A stretch of DNA of 36,949 nucleotides from contig CAUYTW010000099.1 of NCBI GenBank assembly GCA_963575715.1, positions 1-36,949 of the forward strand, read 5' to 3'. Every line of letters starts with the position of its first letter. The stretch's first letter is position 1. Shown in pieces: positions 24,625 through 33,819 of this stretch. Origin of the DNA: Gammaproteobacteria bacterium. Its GTDB lineage: Bacteria; Pseudomonadota; Gammaproteobacteria; CAIRSR01. The translations under genes were made by a program, and so were the position numbers. Below the pieces are notes generated by a model. It was not told the DNA's origin and ran no database searches. It saw nothing but the letters and a program-made list of their open reading frames with translations.

Positions 24625-24738
24625 GGTTGACAGCCGGGAAAGACCGGCAACTTCACTTCAACTTCAACAGCAAGAAAAAACAGGAGGCGGCGCTTTCTCC
24701 CCCATGGCTCAAGCCAGGGGTTTCCGCGCTGAATTTGG
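24625..24738 (+). repeat. Hairpin cassette A upstream of the SPOR gene
   Basis: It opens with GGGTTGACAGCCGGGAAAG and a GCCGG-GAAAGA-CCGGC stem. AGGAGG lies at 24682-24687, the hairpin CCCC-ATGGCT-CA-AGCCA-GGGG (with a bulged A) at about 24700-24720, and the tail TTTCCGCGCTGAATTTGG touches the ATG at 24739. It is about 94% identical over some 112 bases to the cassette before the LysM gene. TTGACA resembles a -35 box, but no matching -10 is present. Confidence 0.78.
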
Positions 24739-24742
24739 ATGA
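24704..24742 (+). CDS. Putative 12-residue leader peptide overlapping the SPOR start
   Basis: MAQARGFRAEFG runs from ATG 24704 to TGA 24740-24742, overlapping the SPOR ATG (24739-24741) as ATGA. AGGAGG is 16 bases upstream, as in the hynS and LysM copies. The downstream gene lacks its own Shine-Dalgarno sequence. Confidence 0.5.
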   Translation: MAQARGFRAEFG

Positions 24743-25602
24743 CTACCAATCCTCGCAAGCCCTCGCCACCGCCGGATTACAAACCTTCTTTGTCATCCAA
24801 AAAACCTAAGCCATCGAAGCCGCATGCGGCTGGCTGGTTTTTGATCATGATTGGCATGTCGATCAGCATGATGGGCGCAGCGGGTTACCAATTCTGGAAC
24901 CGTCCCCGGCATGTCGATACCGCCATCACTACGGCTACTCCGGCATCCACAGCTCCGTCCAATCAGGAAGCGGGGAAAGCCGGAATCAAGCCATCCACCG
25001 ATAAGGTACCTGTTCCTACCGGGAAGGAACCAGCGACTGCGAACGCACCCGAGGCCAGGAAGGAAGCGGCTCGTCAGCCAAAGCCACGTCCGGTGATAGA
25101 AGGAACCTCCAATACTTCCTTTGATTTCTATAAGCTCCTGCCGGATATGAAAGTGGGGGAAACGCCCGAAATTCCCGGCGATCCCGCTAATAAGCCTGTG
25201 GTCAAAGAGGTGTCGGTGCCCAAGCCGGTAGCGAAGGATTCATCCAAGCCGGTCGTCAAAGAGTCACCCAAACCCCCGGTCAAGGAAACCACCACCAGAC
25301 AGCTATCCCCTCCTACACCCAAGGACTCGGCGAAGAACCCCGCCCGCACGACATCATCCACCACGATCTACATGCTTCAGGCGGGCGCCTTCCGCACTTC
25401 CGAGGAAGCCAGCCGTTTACGCGCCAATCTTGCTTTCAAAGGATTGGAATCGACAACCCAAATTGTAGGCGCAGGTACCGCCGAGGTCTGGCACCGAGTT
25501 CGCCTGGGTCCCTTCCAGGATTTCAATCAAGCGGCGCGGATTCAACAAAATTTACGCGAGGAGCATATACCCGTTATATTAAGTCGAGAATACCGGAATT
25601 GA
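24739..25602 (+). CDS. FtsN-like SPOR-domain membrane protein
   Basis: A 287-residue bitopic protein. A Pro/Lys-rich cytoplasmic tail (1-31) leads to one membrane helix (about 32-50, GWFLIMIGMSISMMGAAGY). A long Pro/Lys/Val-rich linker with repeated KPVVKE/KPVAKD units follows (about 55-205). The C-terminal SPOR domain (about 210-287) contains YMLQAGAFRTSEEASRLRAN and VRLGPFQDFNQA. SPOR domains bind glycan strands stripped of stem peptides at the septum. Position after argS matches the FtsN-like gene of pseudomonads. Translation probably depends on the overlapping leader peptide, since no ribosome site is adjacent. Confidence 0.88.
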   Translation: MTTNPRKPSPPPDYKPSLSSKKPKPSKPHAAGWFLIMIGMSISMMGAAGYQFWNRPRHVDTAITTATPASTAPSNQEAGKAGIKPSTDKVPVPTGKEPATANAPEARKEAARQPKPRPVIEGTSNTSFDFYKLLPDMKVGETPEIPGDPANKPVVKEVSVPKPVAKDSSKPVVKESPKPPVKETTTRQLSPPTPKDSAKNPARTTSSTTIYMLQAGAFRTSEEASRLRANLAFKGLESTTQIVGAGTAEVWHRVRLGPFQDFNQAARIQQNLREEHIPVILSREYRN

Positions 25603-25614
25603 TGGTGATTGTGG

Positions 25615-25803
25615 CTATCGGCAACTCAAACCAACAATCCAGGCAGTCGATTTAATTAATTCCCTGAAAATTAATACGACTGGGTTTATGGGTGACTGTA
25701 CAAACGGAAGAATAATGAAAAATAGGATGGCAAGATAATGCCATCCACCGATTAAACGCGATAATGTGTGAGTAATTTGAGAAAACAGTTGACCGACGGT
25801 CAT
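25615..25803 (-). CDS. Possible small membrane protein
   Basis: A 62-codon frame between the SPOR and clpS genes, with one clear hydrophobic helix (WHYLAILFFIILPFV, about residues 21-35) and a second weaker one. AGGA stands five to nine bases before the ATG. It is divergent from clpS. I recognise no family, and the length is short enough to occur by chance, so it stays tentative. Confidence 0.35.
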   Translation of the reverse strand: MTVGQLFSQITHTLSRLIGGWHYLAILFFIILPFVQSPINPVVLIFRELIKSTAWIVGLSCR

Positions 25804-25851
25804 AACAATTCCTATTTAGGGTTATTTCAGGTTTAGGGATAGGTGAAATTT

Positions 25852-26175
25852 ATGGCGGAAAAACGACATTCCCAAATGAATGATGAGGATTCGATCCTTC
25901 AGGAGGATCGACCAAAATTTAAGCGCCCACCGATGTATGCGGTTTTTTTGCTGAATGATGACTATACCCCGATGGATTTCGTAGTTAAGGTTCTGGAACA
26001 ATTTTTCGGGATGAATCACCGCAAAGCAGTACAGGTGATGTTACAAGTTCATGCTCATGGCCAAGGAATGTGCGGGACATTTTCTCATGAAGTGGCTGAA
26101 ACCAAAGTAGCCCAGGTCAACGAATATTCACGGAAAAATCAGCATCCATTGCGGTGTGTGATGGAAAAATCCTGA
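25852..26175 (+). CDS. clpS: ATP-dependent Clp protease adaptor ClpS
   Basis: A 107-residue N-degron adaptor that delivers substrates with destabilising N-terminal residues to ClpAP. The binding pocket segment [21 protein letters not shown] and the helix [13 protein letters not shown] are standard. The N-terminal 25 residues are the flexible arm that enters ClpA. I prefer ATG 25852 (AGGTG about eight bases upstream) to the GTG three codons earlier. It lies 30 bases before clpA, the usual arrangement. Confidence 0.93.
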   Translation: MAEKRHSQMNDEDSILQEDRPKFKRPPMYAVFLLNDDYTPMDFVVKVLEQFFGMNHRKAVQVMLQVHAHGQGMCGTFSHEVAETKVAQVNEYSRKNQHPLRCVMEKS

Positions 26176-26205
26176 TACGTCCAGATCCAAAGAAGGTTTT
26201 GAAAA

Positions 26206-28482
26206 ATGCTCAATAAAGATCTCGATCACACCTTGAATCAGACCTTCCGCGAGGCGCGGGAGAAGATGCATGAATTCATGACCGTGGAACATCTTTTACT
26301 GGGGCTGATCGACAACCCAGAAGCAGCTAAGGTGTTACGGGCCTGCGCCGCCAACCTGGAAGTGCTGCGTCGAGATCTGACTATTTTCCTGGATGAAACC
26401 ACGCCGCTGCTATACAAAACTAATGGACGCGAGACGCAACCAACTTTGGGTTTTCAACGCGTATTGCAACGCGCTGTGTTTCATGTCCAGTCCGCAGGGA
26501 AGCGAGAAGTGACCGGAGCCAACGTGCTGGTAGCGATCTTCGGCGAAAATGACTCTCAAGCAATCTATTTTTTAAGCAAGCAAAATATTACCAGACTAGA
26601 TGTAGTTAATTATGTTTCTCATGGAATTTCTAAGCTTGAGGGAGATAACGACGGGGATGTTTCTCAGGCGAATGCTGAAGAGGGCGGAAACGAAAATTCT
26701 GGGCGTAGTCCGCTGGAGGTTTTCGCCACTAATCTTAATCAACTTGCGAGTAAGGGCAAGATTGATCCCTTAATTGGGCGTGAAGTTGAGATTGAACGTA
26801 CTCTTCAGATTTTGTGTCGGCGGCGCAAAAATAATCCTCTTTTCGTGGGTGAGGCTGGAGTGGGTAAAACCGCGATTGCCGAGGGACTGGCCAAAATGAT
26901 CGCGGATGAAAAAGTGCCCAAGGTGCTCGCCAAGAGCACCATTCATGCCCTGGATCTCGGCACATTGCTGGCGGGTACCAAATATCGCGGTGATTTTGAG
27001 AAGCGTCTCAAGGCGGTACTCATGCAAATCAAGCGTGAAGCGGGAGCCATCCTGTTCATTGACGAAATCCACACCATTATTGGCGCGGGCGCTGCCTCTG
27101 GCGGGGTGATGGATGCCTCCAATCTGATTAAACCCATGCTTGCTTCTGGTGAATTGAAGTGTATCGGTTCGACTACCTATCAGGAATATCGTGGCATTTT
27201 CGAGAAGGATCGAGCACTTGCGCGCCGTTTCCAGAAGATTGATGTTGGCGAGCCAAGCGTGGAAGAGACGGTACGTATCCTGGAAGGACTTAAAACCCGT
27301 TTCGAGGAATATCACGGAATACGTTACATGCGCTCCGCGCTGCGCGGCGCGGCGGAGTTATCGGCACGGTACATTACCGACCGGCATCTTCCCGACAAGG
27401 CGATTGATGTCATCGACGAGGCTGGAGCGAGTCAGCGTCTGCTTCCCCTGTGGAAACGCAAAAAAGTGATTGGCCCGCAGGACGTGGAATCCATTATCGC
27501 CAAAATCGCACGCATTCCACCCAAGACGGTGTCTAGCTCGGATCGTGAACATTTGCGCACCCTGCAATCAGATCTTCACCGGGTCATTTTCGGTCAGGAC
27601 GAAGCGATTGATACGCTCGTAGCCGCGATTAAAATGTCGCGATCTGGTTTGAGCAATCCCATCAAACCCATCGGTTGCTTTCTGTTCGCCGGTCCCACGG
27701 GAGTTGGCAAGACCGAGGTTACCCGCCAGCTTGCGCTCATCATGGGAATTGAATTAGTGCGTTTTGATATGTCCGAGTACATGGAACGCCATACCATTTC
27801 CCGGCTGATCGGTGCTCCTCCTGGTTATGTCGGCTTCGATCAGGGTGGCCTGCTCACCGACGCCATCATCAAGCATCCCCACGCAGTGCTGCTACTTGAT
27901 GAAATCGAAAAGGCGCACCCGGATGTCTTTAATCTGCTGCTTCAGGTGATGGATCACGGCACGCTCACCGACAACAACGGACGCAAGACTGATTTCCGTA
28001 ATGTGATTATCGTAATGACCACCAACGCTGGTGCTGATCAGATGAGCCGTTCTTCGATTGGTTTTACTCACCAAAACCATGACGCCGATGGCATAGAGGT
28101 GATTAAGCGAACTTTTAGCCCGGAGTTTCGTAATCGCTTGGACGCAACCATTCAATTCAAATCGCTGAATTCCGCTACTATCGCCCATGTAGTCGATAAA
28201 TTCATCATGGAACTGGAAGGACAGCTTCAAGATAAAGGCGTCACCATCGAGATCGGTGAAGCTGCACGTCATTGGCTGGCGGAGAACGGTTACGATCCGA
28301 CGATGGGCGCACGACCAATGGCACGTCTAATTCACGAGCGAATTAAAAAACCACTGGCGGAGGAGCTGCTGTTTGGGAGCTTGGTGAATGGTGGGCAAGT
28401 ACATGTAGACGCGAAGGAAGGCCAATTACATTTTGTTTTCAATAAAAAAGCGAATATGGCTCTTCAGGTGCTGGAAAACTAA
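26206..28482 (+). CDS. clpA: ATP-dependent Clp protease ATP-binding subunit ClpA
   Basis: A 758-residue AAA+ unfoldase. The double Clp-N domain (1-145) binds ClpS. D1 has Walker [11 protein letters not shown] and Walker [11 protein letters not shown]2 has Walker [11 protein letters not shown] and Walker [14 protein letters not shown] ClpA-type IGF loop (SSIGFTHQ) for docking to ClpP precedes the C-terminal small domain. There is no long middle coiled coil, which separates it from ClpB. AAGG is seen about eight bases upstream of the ATG. It pairs with clpS; clpP is not in the window. Confidence 0.95.
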   Translation: MLNKDLDHTLNQTFREAREKMHEFMTVEHLLLGLIDNPEAAKVLRACAANLEVLRRDLTIFLDETTPLLYKTNGRETQPTLGFQRVLQRAVFHVQSAGKREVTGANVLVAIFGENDSQAIYFLSKQNITRLDVVNYVSHGISKLEGDNDGDVSQANAEEGGNENSGRSPLEVFATNLNQLASKGKIDPLIGREVEIERTLQILCRRRKNNPLFVGEAGVGKTAIAEGLAKMIADEKVPKVLAKSTIHALDLGTLLAGTKYRGDFEKRLKAVLMQIKREAGAILFIDEIHTIIGAGAASGGVMDASNLIKPMLASGELKCIGSTTYQEYRGIFEKDRALARRFQKIDVGEPSVEETVRILEGLKTRFEEYHGIRYMRSALRGAAELSARYITDRHLPDKAIDVIDEAGASQRLLPLWKRKKVIGPQDVESIIAKIARIPPKTVSSSDREHLRTLQSDLHRVIFGQDEAIDTLVAAIKMSRSGLSNPIKPIGCFLFAGPTGVGKTEVTRQLALIMGIELVRFDMSEYMERHTISRLIGAPPGYVGFDQGGLLTDAIIKHPHAVLLLDEIEKAHPDVFNLLLQVMDHGTLTDNNGRKTDFRNVIIVMTTNAGADQMSRSSIGFTHQNHDADGIEVIKRTFSPEFRNRLDATIQFKSLNSATIAHVVDKFIMELEGQLQDKGVTIEIGEAARHWLAENGYDPTMGARPMARLIHERIKKPLAEELLFGSLVNGGQVHVDAKEGQLHFVFNKKANMALQVLEN

Positions 28483-28503
28483 ACAAGCGGCGCTATTTAG
28501 ATA

Positions 28504-28528
28504 CGGACAGGCATCCTCTGCCTGTCCG
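28504..28528. terminator. Strong hairpin between convergent clpA and hsp20
   Basis: CGGACAGGCA-TCCTC-TGCCTGTCCG is a perfect 10-bp stem 22 bases after the clpA stop and 42 bases from the end of hsp20. No T-run follows on either strand, but position and stability suit a bidirectional terminator. Confidence 0.6.
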
Positions 28529-28569
28529 CTACAACGAGAATTAAATCATTATAAATCAGGAACTATGCG

Positions 28570-29010
28570 TTATCCTTCCACCACGATCCTACGCGGCTGA
28601 ATGCGTTCATGCTTGGGTATGGTTATTTCCAGTACACCATTAGAGCCGCGCGCAGAAATGCGCTCGGAGTCAGCGGTGTCTGGAAGCACGAAACGGCGAT
28701 GGAATATACCCCGTGGCCGTTCAATTCGCTTGAGGGCATTATTTTCCTCAATCGTGATCCGACGGTCGCCGCGAATGCTGAGTATGCCTTTTTCCATAGT
28801 GATATCGATATCCTTCGGGTCTACTCCAGGGATATCGGCGAGCAGAATAAAACGATTGCGCTCTTCGTGAATATCCACTGCGGGAGTCCATTCAGCGGTG
28901 GCGACGCTGCCATTTTCCGCTTCGGGAGTAGCCGTGCGTTCAAAAAGCCGGTTCATTTCCTCTTGAAGCTGGTTAAGGGTGAACCAGGGATGCTGACGGA
29001 CAATTGCCAT
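28570..29010 (-). CDS. Small heat shock protein, Hsp20 family
   Basis: A 146-residue alpha-crystallin-type chaperone that holds unfolding proteins. The N-terminal arm IVRQHPWFTLNQLQEEMNRL is followed by the alpha-crystallin core (about 40-130) with WTPAVDIHEERNRFILLADI and GVDPKDIDITMEKGILSI. It has the strand GSNGVLEITIPK and a short tail ending RRIVVEG. A strong TAGGAGG lies five bases before the ATG. I see no convincing heat-shock sigma factor promoter in the upstream DNA. It is convergent with clpA, another proteostasis gene. Confidence 0.92.
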   Translation of the reverse strand: MAIVRQHPWFTLNQLQEEMNRLFERTATPEAENGSVATAEWTPAVDIHEERNRFILLADIPGVDPKDIDITMEKGILSIRGDRRITIEENNALKRIERPRGIFHRRFVLPDTADSERISARGSNGVLEITIPKHERIQPRRIVVEG

Positions 29011-29188
29011 GGTAACCTCCTAACGTACTATTTTGTTGGTAATGTTTTAATCCGCATCCGACCTCATCTGCCGAATGACAAAGCCATCAACATCAATTGA
29101 CATTAACCCTTGCCGCGTTTTTATCCGCATTCGCAACATGTCCACAGCAGACACATTGAAAACGAGATTGGGTTTTGCGCAGTGCGCT

Positions 29189-29231
29189 ATCCCTCCCCAT
29201 CATAAATGTCGGGGCTTCTCGCGCAATTCGG
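29189..29231 (+). repeat. Degenerate hairpin cassette A, without a known gene behind it
   Basis: TCCCCATCATAAATGTCGGGG is followed by CTTCTCGCGCAATTCGGGTGA, the same layout as the cassettes before hynS and SPOR. The matching frame reads HHKCRGFSRNSG and stops at TGA just before an ATG. A 24-codon frame follows (29231 on) and ends in the next repeat. The remaining hsp20 upstream DNA (29011-29188) shows nothing I can assign. Confidence 0.45.
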
Positions 29232-29320
29232 GTGAATGGATGTTCGGGATGACTTCATAGAAACCAAAATGGGGGCACCATTGCAAGTTTCAAGAGCCAC
29301 TACTAAGTAACTTATAGCGT

Positions 29321-29416
29321 TAGGAGTTACGCAGTTAAATTTGTAACTCTATACAGGATTGAGTTTTTTCTGTCATTCTGCGCGGAGGTCGCGTTAGCGA
29401 CCGGAGTCGCAGAATA
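29321..29416 (-). repeat. Dispersed intergenic repeat, uninterrupted copy
   Basis: This is the reverse-oriented counterpart of 17930-18165 without the MITE: it reads on the minus strand from the CTGCGACTCC end through GCAGAATGACAG and CTCAATCCTGTATAGAG to CTGCGTAACTCCTA. It serves as the empty-site reference for the MITE at 18012. It lies just beyond the end of the carbonic anhydrase gene. Confidence 0.75.
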
Positions 29417-29435
29417 CATATGAAGTTTGAAGCAG

Positions 29436-29972
29436 TTAAATCGCCGTTATGGATCGGTATTCCTGTCCGAGCAAGGCATACTGTTTTACACGATGATCGA
29501 ACTCTGCCCGATCATCAGGAGTTAAATCACGCAAAAATCTAGCGGGCATTCCCGCCCATAATTGCCCCGAGGGAAGGATTTTGCGTGGAGATAACAAGGC
29601 ACCCGCAGCGAGCATGGCATAGCTCTCGACGCGTGCCCCATCCAGTACCGTGGACTTCATGCCGATGAAAGCATGATCGTCCACTTGACATTCGTGTAGC
29701 AAGGCACAATGCCCAATTGTCACGTCATTGCCGATATGGGTTCCTTGCCCCAACGAGGCAACATGAATTACCGTGCCATCCTGAATATTGGCGCGCGCCC
29801 CGATACGAATAATATTCACATCGCCCCGAATCACGCAGCCAAACCAAATCGAGCTTTCCGGTCCGATGACCACGTCGCCAATTACCACTGCGCCGGGGGC
29901 GAGAAAGGCTGTGGTGTCGATGCGCGGTAGAATGCCACGATAGGGCAGAATAATGGGAACAAGGGTAGACAT
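29436..29972 (-). CDS. Gamma carbonic anhydrase family protein (YrdA-like)
   Basis: A 178-residue left-handed beta-helix protein built of hexapeptide repeats. VIGDVVIGPESSIWFGCVIRGDV starts the helix, and the metal histidines are in TVIHVAS, IGHCALLHEC. The C-terminal helix carries YALLGQEYRSI. The family binds zinc or iron as a trimer; many bacterial members, including YrdA, have weak or no proven carbonic anhydrase activity, so the reaction is uncertain. No ribosome site is visible before ATG 29972. A hairpin cassette of subfamily B lies about 85 bases upstream in the same orientation. Confidence 0.88.
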   Translation of the reverse strand: MSTLVPIILPYRGILPRIDTTAFLAPGAVVIGDVVIGPESSIWFGCVIRGDVNIIRIGARANIQDGTVIHVASLGQGTHIGNDVTIGHCALLHECQVDDHAFIGMKSTVLDGARVESYAMLAAGALLSPRKILPSGQLWAGMPARFLRDLTPDDRAEFDHRVKQYALLGQEYRSITAI

Positions 29973-30057
29973 CGTGTTTTTTTTTGATTATTTCTTGTTC
30001 GAGGGCAACTTATGAATAGACGCACTCTTGTTGCCGGATAGCAAGCCTGGAAACCGT

Positions 30058-30237
30058 CATCAGTGTCTCCGAGAAACCTCGTCCTTTAGGGTGGACGGTT
30101 TTAACGGAACCTTTCGGCCCGCTCCCCTCGCCAATGTTGCAATGCAGCTTTTAGTTTTTGCGAACTTTGCAGCAGACCGTTTCGTAGTTACCCGCACCGT
30201 GTCTGCATCCGCCGCTTTCAGTGCTTGGAGTTGAGGA
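30058..30237 (-). repeat. Long hairpin cassette B upstream of the carbonic anhydrase gene
   Basis: Read on the minus strand it begins GCACTGAAAGCGGCGGATGC, continues with GCTGCATTGCAACATTGGCG and AGCGGGCCGAAAGG, then an imperfect CCACCCTAAAGG hairpin, and ends with the tail GGTTTCTCGGAGACACTGAT. The first 120 bases are homologous to 5075-5200 upstream of hynS. A 55-codon open frame runs through it. The tail is not flush with a known gene; the carbonic anhydrase ATG is about 85 bases further on. Confidence 0.6.
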
Positions 30238-30323
30238 AGCGCCCCAAGGTGAGCTCCTGCGACTGCGCGCAGGACAAGCTTTTACTTCGTTGCAACGTAG
30301 TTCGATTTCTTGAACTAAAGCTG

Positions 30324-30377
30324 GTCAATCTCGGACTTGTTTTCACAAGTCCCGCCCTTTAGGGCGGGGTGATTGAC
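30324..30377. repeat. Stacked hairpins inside a 7-bp inverted repeat
   Basis: GTCAATC (30324-30330) and GATTGAC (30371-30377) enclose ACTTGT-TTTC-ACAAGT (30335-30350) and the perfect CCCGCCCT-TT-AGGGCGGG (30351-30368). The last is like the CCCACCCTAAAGGGTGGG type of IS200/IS605 ends. No transposase gene is present. Confidence 0.5.
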
Positions 30378-30479
30378 GGACAATTCTATTTCTTCAAATA
30401 GGCTAATACTATTTTAAGGGCTAAAAGGCATCTGCTTCCTAAAATGAGCACATAAGTGTTTATGTACGCAAATTAAAGA

Positions 30480-30720
30480 TAATTCGCTCTCCGTTGATAG
30501 GTATTTCGCCTGCAACTGGAGTCCGGGTTGGGCAGTCTCAACCGGAGGCTAGCCTACGCTAGCAAGATCGGATGTTACTTAACATTAGACCCCGGCCCTG
30601 CCGTGAAAGCCATCCCGTTGATCGTCCCTGGACGGAATGATTTTGCGATCCAATCTAGTAAACACTCGACGGCACGTGAAACTTTCACGTTATGGGTAAC
30701 CTACCCATGAGTACATAATA
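30480..30720. other. Structured gene-free stretch
   Basis: Within the 853-base gap between the carbonic anhydrase and DUF2892 genes I see no credible ORF. There is instead a run of stems: CCGGGTTG/CAACCGG (30526-30546 region), GCTAGC-CTAC-GCTAGC (30548-30563), CGTCC-CT-GGACG (near 30625-30640), ACGTGAAA-C-TTTCACGT (30674-30690) and ATGGGT-AACCT-ACCCAT (30692-30708). The density suggests a structured RNA or the end of a mobile element. The rest to 30825 holds only the palindrome CACTATAGTG. Confidence 0.35.
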
Positions 30721-30825
30721 AAATTATCTATGATCAAACATCAAGGCCGAACTTTATCGTGATGGCTATGATGTGCACTTGAATACACTATAGTGCATAT
30801 CATGCATTACTAGAGTCTAGCTCCA

Positions 30826-31023
30826 TTAGTCGGAATGAGGGGCGGCGCAAGTGTCAAAATTGATAATTTTATAAAGAGGACAAAAACTGATAAATGCCGT
30901 TGCTAATGGCACGAGACCAATCCAGCCCCACACGGTTTTTGGTCCAAAAAAGACCAGTGAAGTCAATACGATTCCAATTACAATTCGCAGAATGCGATCA
31001 ATGTTACCAATGTTTTTTTGCAT
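30826..31023 (-). CDS. DUF2892 small membrane protein
   Basis: A 65-residue protein with the DUF2892 pattern: N-terminal QKNIGNIDRILRIVIGIVL, two membrane helices (about 11-26 and 30-47) and the ending ISFCPLYKIINFDTC with its two cysteines. The same module forms the membrane part of YgaP, a rhodanese, but here it stands alone. GGAG lies seven bases before the ATG. A hairpin cassette lies 115 bases upstream in the same orientation. Confidence 0.85.
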   Translation of the reverse strand: MQKNIGNIDRILRIVIGIVLTSLVFFGPKTVWGWIGLVPLATAFISFCPLYKIINFDTCAAPHSD

Positions 31024-31138
31024 GACAAAACTCCGGTTAAAATTTATAAAAAAATTAGCAAAGAATCCTGCAATTTCGAAGAGTTGCAGGAATGAATACC
31101 GACAAATCCACGCTTACCGAATGCCCGCGATAGAGCCA

Positions 31139-31217
31139 CCCATGGCTTTAGCCATGGTAAGGAAAGCGAGCGGTTTTCAAGCGTCAGTAAAAACCGGTCT
31201 TTCCCAGCTGTCAGCCT
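31139..31217 (-). repeat. Hairpin cassette upstream of the DUF2892 gene
   Basis: On the minus strand GGCTGACAGCTGGGAAAGACC is followed about 45 bases later by the perfect palindrome CCATGGCT-AA-AGCCATGG (31140-31157). The ATG in the hairpin opens a frame MAKAMGGSIAGIR that ends in TAA far from the gene, so the leader overlap is lost. The rest of 31218-31482, to the topA stop, holds nothing I can assign. Confidence 0.6.
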
Positions 31218-31482
31218 GTAAAGGCGGCTCGGGCGCTATCGTCCTCCACGCGCATTACGTTCGTGGCCTCTCGCCCGTAGCGACTTAATCGTCGACGCTG
31301 CCGGGGGTTTTACCTGATCTTCCGGGTCTTATTGACAGAACCGCATACCCTAACCCCACTCTAACCATAACACCCTCCAACGGTGCAGACAATCACCAAA
31401 ATCTGCCGACGACCGCCCTGCTTCACTACTACGCTTCGCAATGGCTTACATCGTCACAGTCGCTTGCCATCCATGGCGCGCT

Positions 31483-33777
31483 TCAAGCTGCTGTAACTGT
31501 GGAAACGGTATATCCGCATTCTTTACATGGACACACTTTTTCCGTACCACGACGTTTAGTAGTTTTAAGCGTGAGCAACGGCCAGCTACATTTGGGACAG
31601 GGTTCAGCCAATGGTTCGTTCCACACCGCATAATCGCAACCAGGATAGCCGGAGCAGGAAAAGAAAAATTTCCCGAATCGGGACTTACGTTGAAGCAAGG
31701 TTCCATTGTGGCATTTTGGACACGATATTTGCATATCACGCGGTTTTTCTATCGGTTCAATAAATTTACATTTTGGATATTGACTGCAACCGATAAACCG
31801 TCCATAGCGTCCCTGTTTGATGTTAAGGGGTGCTGCGCACTCAGGACAGGAGCGCCCTTCCAACACGATGGGTTCAATGGTTTTTTCAGAATTTTCTCCC
31901 AGATTGCGGGCGTAATCGCATTCGGGATAGCCAGTGCAGCCAACGAAACGTCCGCGTCGTCCTAAACGGATGGAAAGCGGTTTACCACATTGGGGACAAT
32001 TCTCATCCATGGCCTCGTGGGTGACATCCTTGCGGTCGACGCTTTTTTCTTTGAGCTTTACTAAAGCATGAAACGGTTTCCAAAAAGCCTCCATAACTGG
32101 AATCCAGTCCTTTTCCCCGCGCGAGACTGCATCCAGTTCATCCTCCAAAGTTGCGGTGAAGCCGTAATCGACGTAGCGATTGAAGTGCTCAGTCAGAAAA
32201 CGATTTACTATTTTTCCAACATCGGTAGGCTGAAAACGTTTATTTTCCAGCACTGCATATTCGCGTTGCTGAAGAGTAGCAAGAATTGAAGCGTAGGTAG
32301 ATGGTCGACCAATACCAAGTTCTTCCAAGGATTTAACCAATGTGGCTTCGTTATAACGCGGAGGTGGTTCGGTAAAATGCTGTTCAGCGCGAATTTCGCG
32401 CAGTTCAACCTGTTTTCCAACTTTCAGTGGCGGTAATAACGATTCCTTCTCCTCGGCGATATCGTCAACTCCTTCCTGATAGACTGCCATGTATCCCGGT
32501 TTGGCGATACTCGAACCCGTAGCGCGGAATATATCCTCCTCGCCGGTCGCCATCCCTGGGGAAAAATCAACGGCCACGGTATTAATCACTGCCGGGATCA
32601 TCTGGCAGGCCACAGTGCGTTTCCAAATCAAATCGTAGAGTTTCCACTGCTCTGGTTTTAGAATTCCTTGTAATTGCTCGGGAAGCCGATGCGCGTCGGT
32701 GGGACGAATCGCTTCATGGGCTTCCTGGGCATTTTTTGCAGTGGTGCGATAGACGGGTGGCTGCTCGGGAAGTTTATCCTCGCCATAGCGAGAGCTAATC
32801 AAAACGCGTAGATCCGTAATTGCTTCAGCGGCAAGGCTGGTCGAATCGGTACGCATGTAGGTAATCAGTCCCACTGCACCGCTACCTACGTCAATGCCCT
32901 CATAAAGTTGCTGGGCGACAATCATAGCGCGGCTCGCGCTAAAACCGAGCTTGCGCGCTGCTTCCTGTTGCAGCGTCGAGGTAATAAAGGGCGGTGCGGG
33001 ATTGCGTTTACGACTTTTCTTTTCAACCCGAACCACTCGTAATTTTCCAGCAGCCCGAGCAATCAGCGCGTCACGAATGACGTGTGCTTCCTCATCACGG
33101 GTGATGGAAAATTGAGAGATTTTTTCTTCTTGATACAGACTGAGTTTGGCAATAAAAGTATTCGGCGCACTAACCCAATCTGCTTCAATGGTCCAATATT
33201 CACGCTGCTCGAAGAGTTCGATTTCATTTTCACGCTCCACAATTAGACGTAACGCCGGGCTTTGGACGCGGCCCGCCGAAAGTCGTCCACGGATCTTTTT
33301 CCACAACAAAGGTGAAAGATTAAATCCTACCAAATAATCCAGAGCGCGACGCGCCTGTTGAGAATTCACCAGATCACGGGAAAGTTCCCGTGGATTGTCC
33401 ATGGCTTCATTGACAGCACGTTTAGTGATTTCATGAAAGGCTACGCGCCACACATCTTTATTCTTGAGTAAATGACGTTGCAATAAAATTTCATGGATAT
33501 GCCAGGAAATCGCCTCTCCCTCGCGATCCGGGTCAGTAGCAAGATAAATTGCTACTGATTCCTGGGCGGCCTTGGTAATGGCATCGAGATGTTTTTTATT
33601 ACGCTCGATAATTTCGTATTTCATCAGAAAGCCATTTTCCGTATCCACCGCCCCACTTTTCGGTAAAAGGTCGCGGACATGTCCATAGGAGGCCATGACT
33701 TCAAAACCGGGGCCTAAATATTTTTTGATAGTCCTGGCCTTAGCCGGTGATTCAACAATTACAAGCTTTTTATCCAT
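31483..33777 (-). CDS. topA: DNA topoisomerase I
   Basis: A 764-residue type IA topoisomerase that relaxes negative supercoils. The Toprim domain shows LVIVESPAKARTIKKYLG and ATDPDREGEAISWH. The catalytic tyrosine is in GLITYMRTDS. Four C-terminal zinc-finger modules follow, each with paired CxxC: CPQCGKPL, CPECAAPL, CPKCHNGT and CPKCSWPL. I chose ATG 33777 because the family starts MDKKLVIVESPAKA. The earlier ATG at 33822 lies inside a hairpin and would add 15 unlikely residues. Downstream of smg and dprA, as in many gammaproteobacteria. Confidence 0.95.
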   Translation of the reverse strand: MDKKLVIVESPAKARTIKKYLGPGFEVMASYGHVRDLLPKSGAVDTENGFLMKYEIIERNKKHLDAITKAAQESVAIYLATDPDREGEAISWHIHEILLQRHLLKNKDVWRVAFHEITKRAVNEAMDNPRELSRDLVNSQQARRALDYLVGFNLSPLLWKKIRGRLSAGRVQSPALRLIVERENEIELFEQREYWTIEADWVSAPNTFIAKLSLYQEEKISQFSITRDEEAHVIRDALIARAAGKLRVVRVEKKSRKRNPAPPFITSTLQQEAARKLGFSASRAMIVAQQLYEGIDVGSGAVGLITYMRTDSTSLAAEAITDLRVLISSRYGEDKLPEQPPVYRTTAKNAQEAHEAIRPTDAHRLPEQLQGILKPEQWKLYDLIWKRTVACQMIPAVINTVAVDFSPGMATGEEDIFRATGSSIAKPGYMAVYQEGVDDIAEEKESLLPPLKVGKQVELREIRAEQHFTEPPPRYNEATLVKSLEELGIGRPSTYASILATLQQREYAVLENKRFQPTDVGKIVNRFLTEHFNRYVDYGFTATLEDELDAVSRGEKDWIPVMEAFWKPFHALVKLKEKSVDRKDVTHEAMDENCPQCGKPLSIRLGRRGRFVGCTGYPECDYARNLGENSEKTIEPIVLEGRSCPECAAPLNIKQGRYGRFIGCSQYPKCKFIEPIEKPRDMQISCPKCHNGTLLQRKSRFGKFFFSCSGYPGCDYAVWNEPLAEPCPKCSWPLLTLKTTKRRGTEKVCPCKECGYTVSTVTAA

Positions 33778-33819
33778 TGGTTTTTTTGATAAAAAGGAAA
33801 ATAATCGATACAGAACGAA

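Noticed and set aside
24627-24660. Promoter at TTGACA in the SPOR and hynS cassettes
   Set aside because: No -10-like hexamer occurs 16-18 bases downstream in either copy.
24627-24809. 60-codon ORF across the SPOR cassette and gene start
   Set aside because: It is out of frame with both the leader and the SPOR gene and ends inside the latter. Its coding look may reflect the parent element of the cassette.
30028-30234. 68-codon plus-strand ORF
   Set aside because: It lies entirely within a cassette copy on the opposite strand and has no ribosome site or known domain.
31441-31965. 174-codon ORF opposite topA
   Set aside because: Antisense to the conserved zinc-finger part of topA; its Cys/Phe content is a shadow of that coding.
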